The notes under the pieces: model-generated
What the model saw: only the letters and a program-made list of their open reading frames with translations
The model's database searches: none
Told to the model about the DNA's origin: nothing
Position numbers and translations under genes: made by a program
In this document: piece by piece, positions 31,893 to 42,402 of the stretch
Layout of the letters: every line of letters starts with the position of its first letter
Numbering within the stretch: position 1 is the first letter of the stretch
From: Wolfiporia cocos
Lineage: Eukaryota; Basidiomycota; Agaricomycetes; Polyporales; Phaeolaceae
NCBI GenBank assembly: GCA_029448655.1
Contig: JACCLO010000004.1
Span: forward strand, 372,001 to 436,000
Length of the DNA: 64,000 nt
Direction: 5' to 3'

Positions 31893-33890
31893 ATGTCTTC
31901 CACCTCCTCCGTTAGCACCCCCCTCGCTCCCCGCAAGATGCGCCTCCGCTCAGAAGGCCCGGTGACACCGGTAGCTGGTCCCTCGGGAACCCAGCAACTG
32001 GTGACGCTGGAGCACCTAAGCGAGGGAGAAGAAGAGGAAGAGGAAGAAGAAGAGGAAATGCCGGAGTTCGCTCCCCCGCAAAGGGAATCTCCGACCAATC
32101 CCATGGGTACACGCCCGGGCTCCCCCATTGCCGGATACCCACCGGCTCGTCGAACTCGCCCTATCGGGCCCGCCACCACACTGGAAATGGAATTTTCGGG
32201 TCCGACACGACAGACCAATGTCGCTGTCGAGAACAACCTCAAGGCGTACCTTCCTGAGGAGGAACACCACAAGGTGGATGGGTCCATACATGGGCCAATC
32301 ATCGATGCCGCCGTACAACGAAGTGCGGCCATAAGCCATGACACCACCGACACCCTAGGTCGAATGGTGCACGCCCGCCTGGAGCGTATCCATGAACGAA
32401 TCGATTCCCTGGCTGGGCAATCCAGGGCAATCGAACAGAAGGCCCAAGACGAACTACACGAAGCGGTCAATTCGGTCCGCAACGAGGTGCTGTCCACTCT
32501 GGTGGACCTCGGCAAGGAACTCCGACAGGAGTACACCGCCAAGTTCACCACCCTGGAAAAGGAGCTCCGCAAGGACTACCGATCCAGGCTCGACGACCTC
32601 GAGGACGCATTCGCCGAACGAATGGAGAAGGTTGACGAGGAACTCCGGAGGATTCGCAAGAATCCCTCCGTCCCCAACCCTCCTGGCATCCGCACGCCTC
32701 CGAGCAACCCGGCACCTGCCCCCGGCAATGCCCAAACCCGTGCAGCCGATGCCGCTGCCGCCGCACAAGCTGCAGCTGCTGCTGCAGCAGCCGTCGCCCC
32801 GCAGATTCCAGGTCTGCCTCAAAACCTGAAAATCCCCCCTCCCCCCGAATTCTCTGGGTCATCTGGAAAGGTGACTGCTCAGGAATGGGTGGAGAAGATG
32901 GGCCTGTACTTCGGTACGCTCAGGGTCTACGACGACCATGACCGTATCACCACGGCCCTCTTCCGCGTCACAGGGGACGCATACAAATTTTTCTCGCCTC
33001 TCATCAAGAAGGCAGGAAACGGTGAACCTCTCGGCACCTGGGAGGACTTCACCAAATCCGTAATGGTGCAATACGGGAAGATGACGGATAAGGAGATCGC
33101 GAAAAAGGAAATTCGCGGCTACTACGGTACCAAGGGCAAGGAACTCGCAGAATCGAACTATTTCAATTACTGCGAACGATTCCGCACCCTCGGCCGTCTC
33201 TCCGAAACCGCCAACGAGACCCTGGTGTGGGAGTTCACCGAAACACTTCCCGAAAAGGTTAAGGACACCTTGAACGTCCTCGGCAAGACCCCCTTCTTCA
33301 AAGCCCCAACCGACATCGAGCCCCTCATCGACTTCGCCCTGGAAATGTACCAAACGTCATATCCAGACAAGATCAAGGGGTCGATTTTCGAGAAGGCCGG
33401 CAAGAAGGACTCGGCACCTACCGAAAAGAAGGAGACGTCCTCCGCTTCTGCGAAGAAGTCGGAGAAAAAGAAGGACAAGGGAAAGGCGCCCGCCAAAGCC
33501 CCCGCCGACACCGCCAACGCCGTCTGCACCTACTGCAAGCAGACGGGACACTATTTCAACAAGTGTCCTAAGCTTGCCGCGGACAAGGCTGCGGGAACGT
33601 TCGTGCCTGCCGCTCAGCGGGCCGAACAACAAAGGGCGAAGGATGCAGCTGCCGCGTCTGGAAAGACTACGGCTGCTCCTTCGGGTAGTGGAAAGGGACA
33701 GGCTTCTGGCAAGAAGCCGTACTCGGCGCCCCCCGCAGATGGCAAGACGTATCGTGCCCGAACGATCTGGGAAGAAGTGACGGCTGACTCAAGCTCAGCA
33801 GGACCCTCGGCCCCCGCCACCACCGTCGCCAATGTCGGGACCATCTCGGTTCCCCTCGCTCCAACCACACGTCTCGAAGACGTTCTGTGA
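31893..33890 (+). CDS. Gag of element B
   Basis: 665 aa. Residues 45-60 are a run of glutamates; residues 150-260 predict a long coiled coil; an alanine-rich stretch precedes the Gag domain (residues 310-500; WVEKMGLYFGTLRVYD, LGRLSETANE). A Lys-rich linker leads to the CCHC zinc knuckle CTYCKQTGHYFNKC near residue 545. The end overlaps pol by 59 nt in the +1 frame. It makes the virus-like particle and binds RNA. Confidence 0.95.
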   Translation: MSSTSSVSTPLAPRKMRLRSEGPVTPVAGPSGTQQLVTLEHLSEGEEEEEEEEEEMPEFAPPQRESPTNPMGTRPGSPIAGYPPARRTRPIGPATTLEMEFSGPTRQTNVAVENNLKAYLPEEEHHKVDGSIHGPIIDAAVQRSAAISHDTTDTLGRMVHARLERIHERIDSLAGQSRAIEQKAQDELHEAVNSVRNEVLSTLVDLGKELRQEYTAKFTTLEKELRKDYRSRLDDLEDAFAERMEKVDEELRRIRKNPSVPNPPGIRTPPSNPAPAPGNAQTRAADAAAAAQAAAAAAAAVAPQIPGLPQNLKIPPPPEFSGSSGKVTAQEWVEKMGLYFGTLRVYDDHDRITTALFRVTGDAYKFFSPLIKKAGNGEPLGTWEDFTKSVMVQYGKMTDKEIAKKEIRGYYGTKGKELAESNYFNYCERFRTLGRLSETANETLVWEFTETLPEKVKDTLNVLGKTPFFKAPTDIEPLIDFALEMYQTSYPDKIKGSIFEKAGKKDSAPTEKKETSSASAKKSEKKKDKGKAPAKAPADTANAVCTYCKQTGHYFNKCPKLAADKAAGTFVPAAQRAEQQRAKDAAAASGKTTAAPSGSGKGQASGKKPYSAPPADGKTYRARTIWEEVTADSSSAGPSAPATTVANVGTISVPLAPTTRLEDVL

Positions 33891-36800
33891 AGAACACACC
33901 AGCCCCGCAGCGGCTGGGAGTGTACAGCGCCCTGAAGAAGCGCACCTCTACGAAGAGGCTTCACAGAGACCCCTCATCTTGTGGGAAGATAAGGCGGTCG
34001 TACGTCACCCGGTATCCCATCTCGGTATATTCGGCAGCTCGGCAATGGACTTTGCCCGGAGGACTCGGACACTAGCTACACGTGCCCCTCCTGTACAATG
34101 CTTTCATCCTGACCCGCTCGCGTTAAAGTTTTTCACTTTGTATAATGTACATGGAAACGATTCTCGAGACAATAATAAATCGTTCTCTATCGAAGTGGAA
34201 CTGTGGGTATATGGAAAGAAAGTCAACGCCATGGCATTAATCGACACCGGTGCATCCATAAGCGTCATCGATAAGAAACTCGTCCATGAGGAGAAGTTAG
34301 TTACTCAGAAACTACCTTCACCTCTCGAGATTCGTAATGCCGACGGTACCTCTAATACCGCCGGTAATATCAATATGGCAGTAAAAGCTTATATGGTGCA
34401 CGAGGAACACAAGTCCACCGAATTCTTGTACGTAATGGACGTACAGAATGCGGATGTGATCCTCGGATATGATTGGTTCCTGAAACACAACCCGGACTTC
34501 AACTGGCCGGAAGGAACCTTCACATATCGGTGTACGGAAAAATGTAAACATGGCAAACGGGTTTCGATTTCTGAGGAAGAAGACGAAATCGAACCCCGCA
34601 ACATCTATCAGATCATCAATGACTTTCCAATAGATTTTCTCGGCTTAGAGGAGCCTGAGAATCCCTTTGTCGCTTGGGTGAACACCCTTGACGAAGGAAC
34701 GGAACTCCTTATCGATGCCATTCAGTCGATAACGGAGAAGTCAGATAATGAATTCCTGACAGATGCGGATCTCCAGAAATGGAAATCCTTGGTTCCGGAG
34801 GAATACCAGGAGTTTGGTCCCACGGTATTTTCTCAGCGCGCATCCGAAAGGATGCCCGAGCGGAAACCATACGACCATGCCATCGACTTCCCCGATGACG
34901 CGGTACTACCGCCCCCGAGTAAGGCATACAAGATGTCTCCTCAGGAAGCGAACTCGCTAGATCAGTGGATTCAGGAAGAGTTACGGAAGGGCTACATCCG
35001 ACACTCAAAATCTCCGATCGCGAGCCCGGTCTTCTTCGTCCCTAAAAAAGACGGCGGAGCCCGAATGGTAGTCGACTACCGAAAAGTAAACGACCTGACC
35101 ATTAAAAACAGGTACCCTCTCCCACGCATAGACGAACTTATCGATAAGCTTAGCCAGGCTTCGATATTTACGAAGCTCGACTTACGTTGGGGTTACAACA
35201 ACGTAAGAATCAAGGAGGGAGATGAATGGAAGACCGCATTCATTACGCCTAACGGCCTTTATGAAGCTGTAGTCATGTACTTCGGTTTTTGTAATGCACC
35301 CAGCACGTTCCAACACATGATGAACGATATTCTAGGTGACCTTATCAGAGAAGGAAAGGTCATTGTCTACCTAGACGACATCCTTGTGTTCGGAAACGAC
35401 CTGTTGGAACACCGTCGTATTGTCAAGCAAGTATTACAAATCTTGCAAGACAACGACTTGTTCGCGAAGCCTGAAAAGTGCTTCTTCGAACAAAGCAGTA
35501 TTGAATACCTGGGAATGATCATTTCCAAAGGAAAAGTCGAAATGGACCCTAAGAAGGTAGCCGGTGTCATGGACTGGCCTACACCTGCCAAGGTGAAGGA
35601 CGTCCAAGCCTTTGTTGGCTTCGCCAACTACTACCGTCGGTTCATTAAAGACTTCTCCAAAGTGGTTAAGCCGTTAACCGAACTGTCCAAGAAAAACACG
35701 CAGTGGAACTGGGGACCCGAACAAGCGGAAGCCTTCCAAACTCTCAAGGAAGCTTTCACATCGGCTCCAATACTCCGGATCCCAGATCAGGAGTCCCCGT
35801 TCCGCGTGGAAGCGGATTCCTCCGATTACGCAACTGGTGCAGTGCTATCGCAATACTCTGCGGAGGATAAGCTCTGGCACCCGGTAGCCTTTTACTCGAA
35901 ATCTCTATCAGCACCCGAAAGGAACTATGAGATTTACGATAAGGAGTTGCTCGCAATCATCCGCGCTCTAGAGGAATGGAGACATTACCTCGAAGGACAC
36001 CCACACAAATTTGAAGTATGGTCGGATCATCTCAATCTGACATATTTCAAATCGGCACAACGGCTAACCAGGAGACAGGCACGTTGGAGTCTTTACCTGA
36101 CAAGGTTCAACTTCACCATGTGCCACAAACCCGGTAAAACAATGCTCACGGCTGACCCTCTGTCACGGAGGCCAGACCATGAAGAGGGGGTGGAACTCGA
36201 TAATCGCGATCAAATTTTGCTGAAACCGGAATACTTTACGGTTAGGGCGCTAGAAGCGTCACAGCAGGAGATACAATCAGGCGACGAGGACCTCCTCAGA
36301 CAAATCCGACAAGCCCTCATGGACGATCAAATTACCAAGGATTACCAGGAACTACTGAAAAGTGGTCCCAAGGAATTCGGTAAGGATCTCCAGGAATGGA
36401 ACATGGAGGCCGGATTACTCCTCAGACGAGGAAAAGTGTACGTCCCAAAAGAGCCTAAAGAATTGCGCACGAAGATTCTGGAGTTACATCATGACCATGT
36501 AACGGCCGGACACTTCGGACGATGGAAGACCTATGAACTTCTATCACGTAATTACTGGTGGCCTGGAATGACCACGATGGTGAAGCAATACGTGGAAGGT
36601 TGTGACACATGTCAACGCATGAAGAACCACAACCAGACCCCGTACGGACCCCTGCAACCGCTCCCAGTTCCGGAAGCACCTTGGGACACCGTCACAATTG
36701 ACCTTATCGTCCACCTACCACCCAGCGGCGAATTGAAACAATTCAATGCTATTATGGTAATAGTGGACCGGCTTACCAAACGAGCACATTTCATTCCCAC

Positions 36801-38367
36801 GTCCGACAAAATAACGGCAAAAGAATTAGCGAACCTCCTGTACCTTCGGATTTATCCGAACCACGGACTTCCGAAACAAATCATTTCGGATAGAGGCCCG
36901 CAATTCGCAGCCGCCTTATTCAAGGGATGGTGTGAGCAATTGGGAATCCAACGGTCAATGACAACTGCCTATCACCCACAAGCGGATGGCCAGACGGAGA
37001 GAGTTAACCAGATCCTGGAACAATATCTTAGATGTTACATCGATGTTATTCAGAAGGATAACTGGTCATGGTTTCTCCCAACGGCTGAATTCGCGTACAA
37101 CAACGCGGCTAGTGAGACAACAAAGAATAGCCCATTCTTTGTCGAACTAGGAAGGCACCCTAATGCAGGACCTACGAATTTACGTCCAACACCATACACG
37201 GACCTAAATGTCATTGCTTACGAACGATGGTCAGCACAAGAACAAGCTAAGGCAGCAATGAAACTGGCTGCGGAATGCTGGTCTTGGTACTACGATCAAC
37301 ATAAGCGCTCGGTACCGTTTAAAGTCGGCGACAAAGTTCTCGTTGACGCCCGAAGCTGGCAAGACTCCGAAAGAAGTCTTAGTCCACGCTATTTGGGACC
37401 ATTTAGGATAATTGAACAATTATCTCCGGTCACCTTTAGGGTACACATGGACGAGCAATACAGGGCTTACCACCCAGTATTCCACGCTTCCAAGTTGGTC
37501 ATGTACAAGGACCCGGTGCATCAGAAAAAACCAGAGCCTCAACCAGAAATGGTCGACGGCGAGGAGTTATGGGAAGTCGAGAAGATCTTAGATCATCGTC
37601 TCCGCGCAGGAAGAGTTGAATACAGAATCCGTTGGAAGGGATTCGGTATCAATGACGACTCCTGGGTACGCGAGGCCGATCTCGACTCGGCATATGACAT
37701 ACTGCAGGAATACAAGGCTTCACACCCTATCCCAATGCAGGATGTTCCCCTCAGGCGATCAGCTAGAAGGAAAGAAGCAGTTCACGTCTTCGACCCTGAC
37801 AGCGACGACTGGGAAGCCGACGAATGCACGTGGCCAGACGACTGGCCGCAGTATCGCGAAGAATTTGCGAAGGATCCTAAGCAACGCATGGTTAGACACC
37901 CCGACGGGGGATGGATGTCAGCGGACATTAACCAAAACGCGGATTTGAAAATCGTAGTCGGTGAAGGCGGCCGAATGCCGGAAAAAGGAACCAAGGACTC
38001 GGTTGGGTTTGACCTGTACACTGCAACAGGCGACGTTCTGCCAGCTCACGGGCAGACAGAATACAACACCAAACTGAAAATCCAGGTACCTTTCGGCACT
38101 TACGGACGTATCGCCCCCCGCTCTAGTCTCGCACGCAAAGGCATAGACGTAATGGGTGGCGTTATCGACCACGATTATCAAGGCGAAGTAATCATCATTC
38201 TCCGGAATCACTCCGACATATCTATCGATATTCGGGCCGGCGATAAGATTGCCCAGCTAATCTGCGAAGTTGCAAAGGACCCGCATATTACGCTACACGG
38301 AAAATCTTACTTTGAAAAGATTAAATCCGAGCGCGGTACTGGCGGATTCGGCTCCACAGGAAAGTAA
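33832..38367 (+). CDS. Pol of element B: protease, RT, RNase H, integrase, chromodomain, dUTPase
   Basis: 1511 aa, uninterrupted. Protease ALIDTGA about residue 136; RT with VPKKDGGARMVVDYRKVN and catalytic YLDD about 513; RNase H DSSDYATGAV about 661, Glu in ELLAII about 704, Asp in WSDHLN about 730; integrase H2C2 zinc end about 885-925 (CDTCQ) and D, D, E at about 956, 1018 (SDRGPQF) and 1055 (DGQTERVNQ); chromodomain 1246-1290 (WEVEKILDH, IRWKGF); dUTPase about 1370-1511 with SVGFDLYTA, APRSSLARKG, GVIDHDYQGE, AGDKIAQLI and RGTGGFGSTG. The chromodomain suggests targeting to methylated histone H3. All catalytic residues checked are present. Confidence 0.97.
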   Translation: MSGPSRFPSLQPHVSKTFCEEHTSPAAAGSVQRPEEAHLYEEASQRPLILWEDKAVVRHPVSHLGIFGSSAMDFARRTRTLATRAPPVQCFHPDPLALKFFTLYNVHGNDSRDNNKSFSIEVELWVYGKKVNAMALIDTGASISVIDKKLVHEEKLVTQKLPSPLEIRNADGTSNTAGNINMAVKAYMVHEEHKSTEFLYVMDVQNADVILGYDWFLKHNPDFNWPEGTFTYRCTEKCKHGKRVSISEEEDEIEPRNIYQIINDFPIDFLGLEEPENPFVAWVNTLDEGTELLIDAIQSITEKSDNEFLTDADLQKWKSLVPEEYQEFGPTVFSQRASERMPERKPYDHAIDFPDDAVLPPPSKAYKMSPQEANSLDQWIQEELRKGYIRHSKSPIASPVFFVPKKDGGARMVVDYRKVNDLTIKNRYPLPRIDELIDKLSQASIFTKLDLRWGYNNVRIKEGDEWKTAFITPNGLYEAVVMYFGFCNAPSTFQHMMNDILGDLIREGKVIVYLDDILVFGNDLLEHRRIVKQVLQILQDNDLFAKPEKCFFEQSSIEYLGMIISKGKVEMDPKKVAGVMDWPTPAKVKDVQAFVGFANYYRRFIKDFSKVVKPLTELSKKNTQWNWGPEQAEAFQTLKEAFTSAPILRIPDQESPFRVEADSSDYATGAVLSQYSAEDKLWHPVAFYSKSLSAPERNYEIYDKELLAIIRALEEWRHYLEGHPHKFEVWSDHLNLTYFKSAQRLTRRQARWSLYLTRFNFTMCHKPGKTMLTADPLSRRPDHEEGVELDNRDQILLKPEYFTVRALEASQQEIQSGDEDLLRQIRQALMDDQITKDYQELLKSGPKEFGKDLQEWNMEAGLLLRRGKVYVPKEPKELRTKILELHHDHVTAGHFGRWKTYELLSRNYWWPGMTTMVKQYVEGCDTCQRMKNHNQTPYGPLQPLPVPEAPWDTVTIDLIVHLPPSGELKQFNAIMVIVDRLTKRAHFIPTSDKITAKELANLLYLRIYPNHGLPKQIISDRGPQFAAALFKGWCEQLGIQRSMTTAYHPQADGQTERVNQILEQYLRCYIDVIQKDNWSWFLPTAEFAYNNAASETTKNSPFFVELGRHPNAGPTNLRPTPYTDLNVIAYERWSAQEQAKAAMKLAAECWSWYYDQHKRSVPFKVGDKVLVDARSWQDSERSLSPRYLGPFRIIEQLSPVTFRVHMDEQYRAYHPVFHASKLVMYKDPVHQKKPEPQPEMVDGEELWEVEKILDHRLRAGRVEYRIRWKGFGINDDSWVREADLDSAYDILQEYKASHPIPMQDVPLRRSARRKEAVHVFDPDSDDWEADECTWPDDWPQYREEFAKDPKQRMVRHPDGGWMSADINQNADLKIVVGEGGRMPEKGTKDSVGFDLYTATGDVLPAHGQTEYNTKLKIQVPFGTYGRIAPRSSLARKGIDVMGGVIDHDYQGEVIIILRNHSDISIDIRAGDKIAQLICEVAKDPHITLHGKSYFEKIKSERGTGGFGSTGK

Positions 38368-38369
38368 TC

Positions 38370-38406
38370 GTTCCATTAGGGACAATGAAACCTGAAGAGG
38401 GGGTAA
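38370..38406 (+). promoter_or_regulatory. Pre-PPT hairpin and polypurine tract (element B)
   Basis: GTTCCATT (38370-38377), loop AGGGAC, AATGAAAC (38384-38391), one C/A mismatch, beginning two bases after the pol stop codon; then GAAGAGGGGGTAA. Element N has the same hairpin with a perfect stem. Confidence 0.8.
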
Positions 38407-39105
38407 TGTCACAGATTTGGGACATGCCACTATTTTTCCCGTATTTTTACCTATTTATCTGGTATTTCTACGACCTTGTAGACATTTACGCTGCCAAGCG
38501 CTCGTCTACACGTACACGCAAACAAACAACACGTACACAACGCGGTATACGTCCACTTGTCATAACAACACGTACATAACACGCTTGTACGCGTCAATGA
38601 CTCAGCGGATTAACCTTCGGTGTCACGCGCTTTACTCATATCCCGGTACCGGGCTATGTCAGTACGATTGGATAAGCGGCCCGCTCGTTATCACATGCCA
38701 ATGCCCTTATGATTACTCATATCCCGATGCCGGTATATAAGAATCACATGCATGGCTTACTAACGTAGCTACAGCCACTTCCACAACATGGACCTACGGT
38801 CCAAACAAACGATCTTACTGGTGCGGCCATTACCGGCGCACATGGTCTATTGTAGTTTACGACTTAACCATATTAGTTATGTCTGCGCACAGACCACCTT
38901 CATGTTTGGCTCCCTTACCGGTAACCAAACAAAGCATGTATATAAGTAGGGCTATCACTGCGGATAAGCCTTAGATTTGTTCTCTGCATTCGCACAGTTA
39001 CATATCATCTCTGCTTGCGCCCACTAGTCTCCTCACCAACCTCCAGCAACTCCTTCAAGTCGCTTATTAGGTTATAGTGTGAGTCCCACAGTCTAGTCTG
39101 TGTCA
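38407..39105 (+). repeat. 3' LTR of element B
   Basis: Identical by eye to the 5' copy, indicating recent insertion. Confidence 0.95.
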
Positions 39106-39110
39106 GAAAC

Positions 39111-41280
39111 TCAATGGGATTAAGGAGTGGCCGACTCCCCGAAATCTCAAAGAAGTCAGATCCTTCCTAGGATTTGCGAACTTCTATCGGAAATTCATCG
39201 ATCATTACTCTACGCACGCCCGACCCTTGGTAGACCTCACAAAAACGGTCACAGGGACAGGGTTCCAATGGACGGAGAAAGAACAAAAAGCATTCGAATT
39301 CATGAAGAAAGCATTCACGACGGCGCCCGCACTAGGAACACCAGATAAGGAGAAACCGTTCATCCTCGAAACAGACGCATCTCAGTTTGCCACAGGAGCA
39401 GTACTGAAACAGATAGACGAAACAGGGCGCGAACGGCCGGTGGGATATCTCTCACAATCCCTGACATCAACAGAACGGAACTACGAAATCTACGATCGCG
39501 AACTACTCGGGATAGTCCGAGCATTAGAAGAATGGCGGCACCTATTGGAAGGAGCACCGCATCGGATCTTGATCCGAAGCGATCATCAGAACCTGACGTA
39601 CTGGAGAAGCGCACAGCGCCTAAATCGGCGACAAGCGAGATGGCATCTATTCCTTTCGCAATTCGACTTGAAGTTGCAGCACGTCCCCGGAAGGAAACTA
39701 GTCATGGCCGACATGCTTTCCAGGTTGTACCACCTGGACGAAAGCAACGAAGACAACGAGGGAATCACCATGATTCCAGACGAACTCGTCGTCCACGCAA
39801 TCCAGATCCCGATCATTGATCGAATAAAGAACGCCAACGATCGAGATGAATCTGCGGAACAGGCGATCCGTGCTCTAGGGGGCACAGGCGAATTCCCCGT
39901 GAGAACCACCGCAGATGAATGGCAACAAACGGATGGGATACTACTCTACAGGGGCAGGATGTACGTGCCGAGGGACGAGGGCCTTCGACGGGACGTCATC
40001 TCAAAATACCACGACACGATCCCGGCCGGACACCCTGGGATCTGGGGTACAACAATACAGGTTACGACCCACTTTTGGTGGCCTGACATGAGAACAATGA
40101 TAGCGGAATATGTCCGGGGCTGTGCAATCTGTCAACAGATGAAACCTGATAGGAATCCGCTAAAACCCCCTTTGCAACCAATACCGACACGGGAAGACGC
40201 CCTCCCCTTCTCACAGTGCTCGGTCGATTTTGTCACCGACCTGCCAAGAGTCGGGAAGTATGACTCTATGATGGTGATTGTCGACCATGGCCTATCCAAG
40301 GCCATCTCTCTCACCCCATGCGACAAAACAATCACGAGCGAAGGGGCCGCAGAAATATTCCATCAAAAGATATATTCACAATACGGCATTCCCCGAAAGA
40401 TCATTTCAGACAGGGGACCGCAGTTCGCATCAAAACTGTTCAAGGAATTATGCAAGCTGCAGGGAACGGAATCTGCGATGAGTACGGCGTACCATCCACA
40501 GACCGACGGACAAACGGAAAGAATGAATCAACAGATCGAAGTGTACCTTCGTATCTATTGCATGAACGACCCCTTCCAATGGGTACAACGACTACCTGAC
40601 GTCGAATTTGCGCACAACACCAAGCGAACCGAAAACCGACCTGCGCCCCTTGAAATAATCTTGGGTTATATTCCAAGGGGATTCCCAGACTACGACAGGG
40701 TAGGAAACGTCCCGGCAGCAGTCGACAGGATCAAAAAGATCAAGGAGGCACGAAAGATGGCATTCATCGCGCATGAACTAGCCCAGAAAAGAATGGCGGG
40801 ACGTTTCCTCTGAGAATTACCAAAGCTCGAGAAAGGAGACAAGGTTTGGCTCGATGCAAAGAACCTAACCATCCCCTACGAATCTAACAAGCTAGCACCA
40901 AAAAGGGAAGGACCTTTCACCATCACAGAAAAGATGGGACCCACGACATACCGGTTGCAGTTACCGGCGAACTGGAAAATTCATCCGGTATTCCACGCTG
41001 CCTTACTAAAACCATTCAAAGAAACAAGGGTGCACAGACCCAATTACCTACGGCCGCCACCTGATATCATCAAGGGACAAGAGGAATACGAAGTCGAAGC
41101 TATCTTGGCTGACAGATGGCGAGGAAAGAAGCATCAGTACTTTGTCAAGTGGAAAGGCTACGCTACAGCCGACAACTCATGGGAAGACGAGGGGAATTTG
41201 GAACACTCCAAGCAGATGATAAAAGACTACCACAGGACGAGAGTCAGGACAGCCCCAGCACTTGAAAACCGAACAGTAAT
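39111..41280 (+). pseudogene. pol of element C, part 2: RNase H, integrase, chromodomain (one nonsense codon)
   Basis: Continues the RT frame after element B (LNGIKEWPTP, then the thumb). RNase H ETDASQFATGAV near 39367; integrase zinc end CAICQ; DDE residues in SVDFVTDL (about 40225), SDRGPQF (about 40408) and DGQTERMN (about 40506). A TGA at 40811-40813 interrupts the frame; the following codons (ELPKLEKGDKVWL) continue in the same frame, so this looks like a single CGA-to-TGA change. The chromodomain lies near 41085-41230 (YEVEAILADR, VKWKGYATADNSW). The end of the pol reading is uncertain because the frame stays open to 42391. Confidence 0.85.
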
Positions 41281-41283
41281 AGT

Positions 41284-42348
41284 ATGTCGACGACTCGCCA
41301 CCAACTCCCTCACCGCGCTCCGACCCCTCACAGCGATGCGGGTCACAGAGAAGGACGACCAAGAGGTACGCCGCAGAGGAGGTACTCCCCCCAACACCTA
41401 CAGATCAGACACGCCCTGCTCTGGTACAGGGCCGAGGGACCTTTTGCTGGCCGTGCCGATGGCTGGACGGCCCTCTTCGACATCGCGCAGGATCTCACCC
41501 ACGTCTACAGCTCGTACCAGAATATCACCGAGGACCTCGTCCGAATGGAGGGGCAGATCAGAGCGCAGAGGGAGGGACTCGAGTTACTCACCAACAGACT
41601 TATCGACCGACTGGCCGCCACCACGACGGCCCGACTACGACACGCGCTCAACGACTTCGAGGATCGCGAGCACGCTACTCCCAACCGACCCGAATACGTA
41701 CCACGACCCGCCCGCTTTTTCACCACCGACGAACGACGCCGAGTTGCAAGGCCGTTTAATTTTATGGAGGGCGATAGAGTATTATTTCCACTGCCTACCG
41801 AGACTCAGAGGGCCCGCCGAACAGGAGTTAGAGACCCGACGTCACGTATTCCTGGTATGGGAGGCAACGGGAGACGTGAACCACCTGCACGCCCGACGAG
41901 CCCTAGGGCTACCCCAGAACGACAGCGAAGAGCGAATAGCACGCCGCCTATTCGACGATCTCCATCGGTGCAGAGCATTACCCGCGAGGAGTTTGAGCGA
42001 GGTGCGAGGGAGCACGAACGAGACACCGCCTCCTTACCCACGTGGGCGCAACGGAACCTACACCGCGCCGCCCACCACTGGAGATACCGACACAACGAAT
42101 ATCTCAGAGATATCCCTTCCCTACAGGTACCAGCGAGGCCCTCGCCTGAACAACCCTGTCGGCAGTGCGGATCCGCTAGCCACTGGATCCTCGACTGCCC
42201 CGACTATATTTGCAGAGCTTGTGGGCTCAATCAACCAGGTCATCGACAGAATGAATGCCGCCAACACTTCGTATGGCGAACTCCTACGACCCCGTCCCTC
42301 AGCGGGAACGGCGACATCTACAATGAACAGGACGCCGAGGCACTCTGA
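41284..42348 (+). CDS. Third ORF of element C: double zinc-knuckle protein
   Basis: 354 aa in the -1 frame relative to pol. Residues 45-135 look helical (LLWYRAEGPFAGRADGW, then a Leu/Arg-rich helix). Near the C-terminus lie two zinc-knuckle motifs: CRQCGSASHWILDC and CRACGLNQPGHRQNEC. The middle (about 41750-41990) is low complexity in this frame, while the pol frame there looks protein-like, so two small frameshifts or real overlap are both possible. ORFs with such knuckles after pol occur in other basidiomycete gypsy elements as far as I recall; the function is unknown, probably nucleic-acid binding. Confidence 0.6.
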   Translation: MSTTRHQLPHRAPTPHSDAGHREGRPRGTPQRRYSPQHLQIRHALLWYRAEGPFAGRADGWTALFDIAQDLTHVYSSYQNITEDLVRMEGQIRAQREGLELLTNRLIDRLAATTTARLRHALNDFEDREHATPNRPEYVPRPARFFTTDERRRVARPFNFMEGDRVLFPLPTETQRARRTGVRDPTSRIPGMGGNGRREPPARPTSPRATPERQRRANSTPPIRRSPSVQSITREEFERGAREHERDTASLPTWAQRNLHRAAHHWRYRHNEYLRDIPSLQVPARPSPEQPCRQCGSASHWILDCPDYICRACGLNQPGHRQNECRQHFVWRTPTTPSLSGNGDIYNEQDAEAL

Positions 42349-42365
42349 GGAGAGGAACTTGGAAA

Positions 42366-42402
42366 ATTCGTCGAGGCCGACGAATGTCTAGGGAGGGGCT
42401 GA
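42366..42402 (+). promoter_or_regulatory. Pre-PPT hairpin and polypurine tract (element C)
   Basis: ATTCGTC (42366-42372), loop GAGGCC, GACGAAT (42379-42385), then AGGGAGGGGCTGA before the LTR. The loop departs from AGGGNC but keeps size and purine-first character. Confidence 0.75.

Larger units (their letters stand above)
29102..39105 (+). mobile_element. Element B: intact-looking gypsy chromovirus (10.0 kb)
   Basis: LTRs 29102-29800 and 38407-39105 (699 bp each, identical by eye), TSD GAAAC (29097-29101 and 39106-39110). It contains a 1-kb leader, a pre-gag ORF, gag and a 1511-codon pol without a break. All cis signals are present. It is the best candidate in the window for an active autonomous element and a helper for G, N and the TRIMs. 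Confidence 0.97.

Noticed and set aside
31862..33964. Long minus-strand frames opposite element B gag
   Set aside because: Shadow frames caused by GC-rich codons; no domain and no start context.
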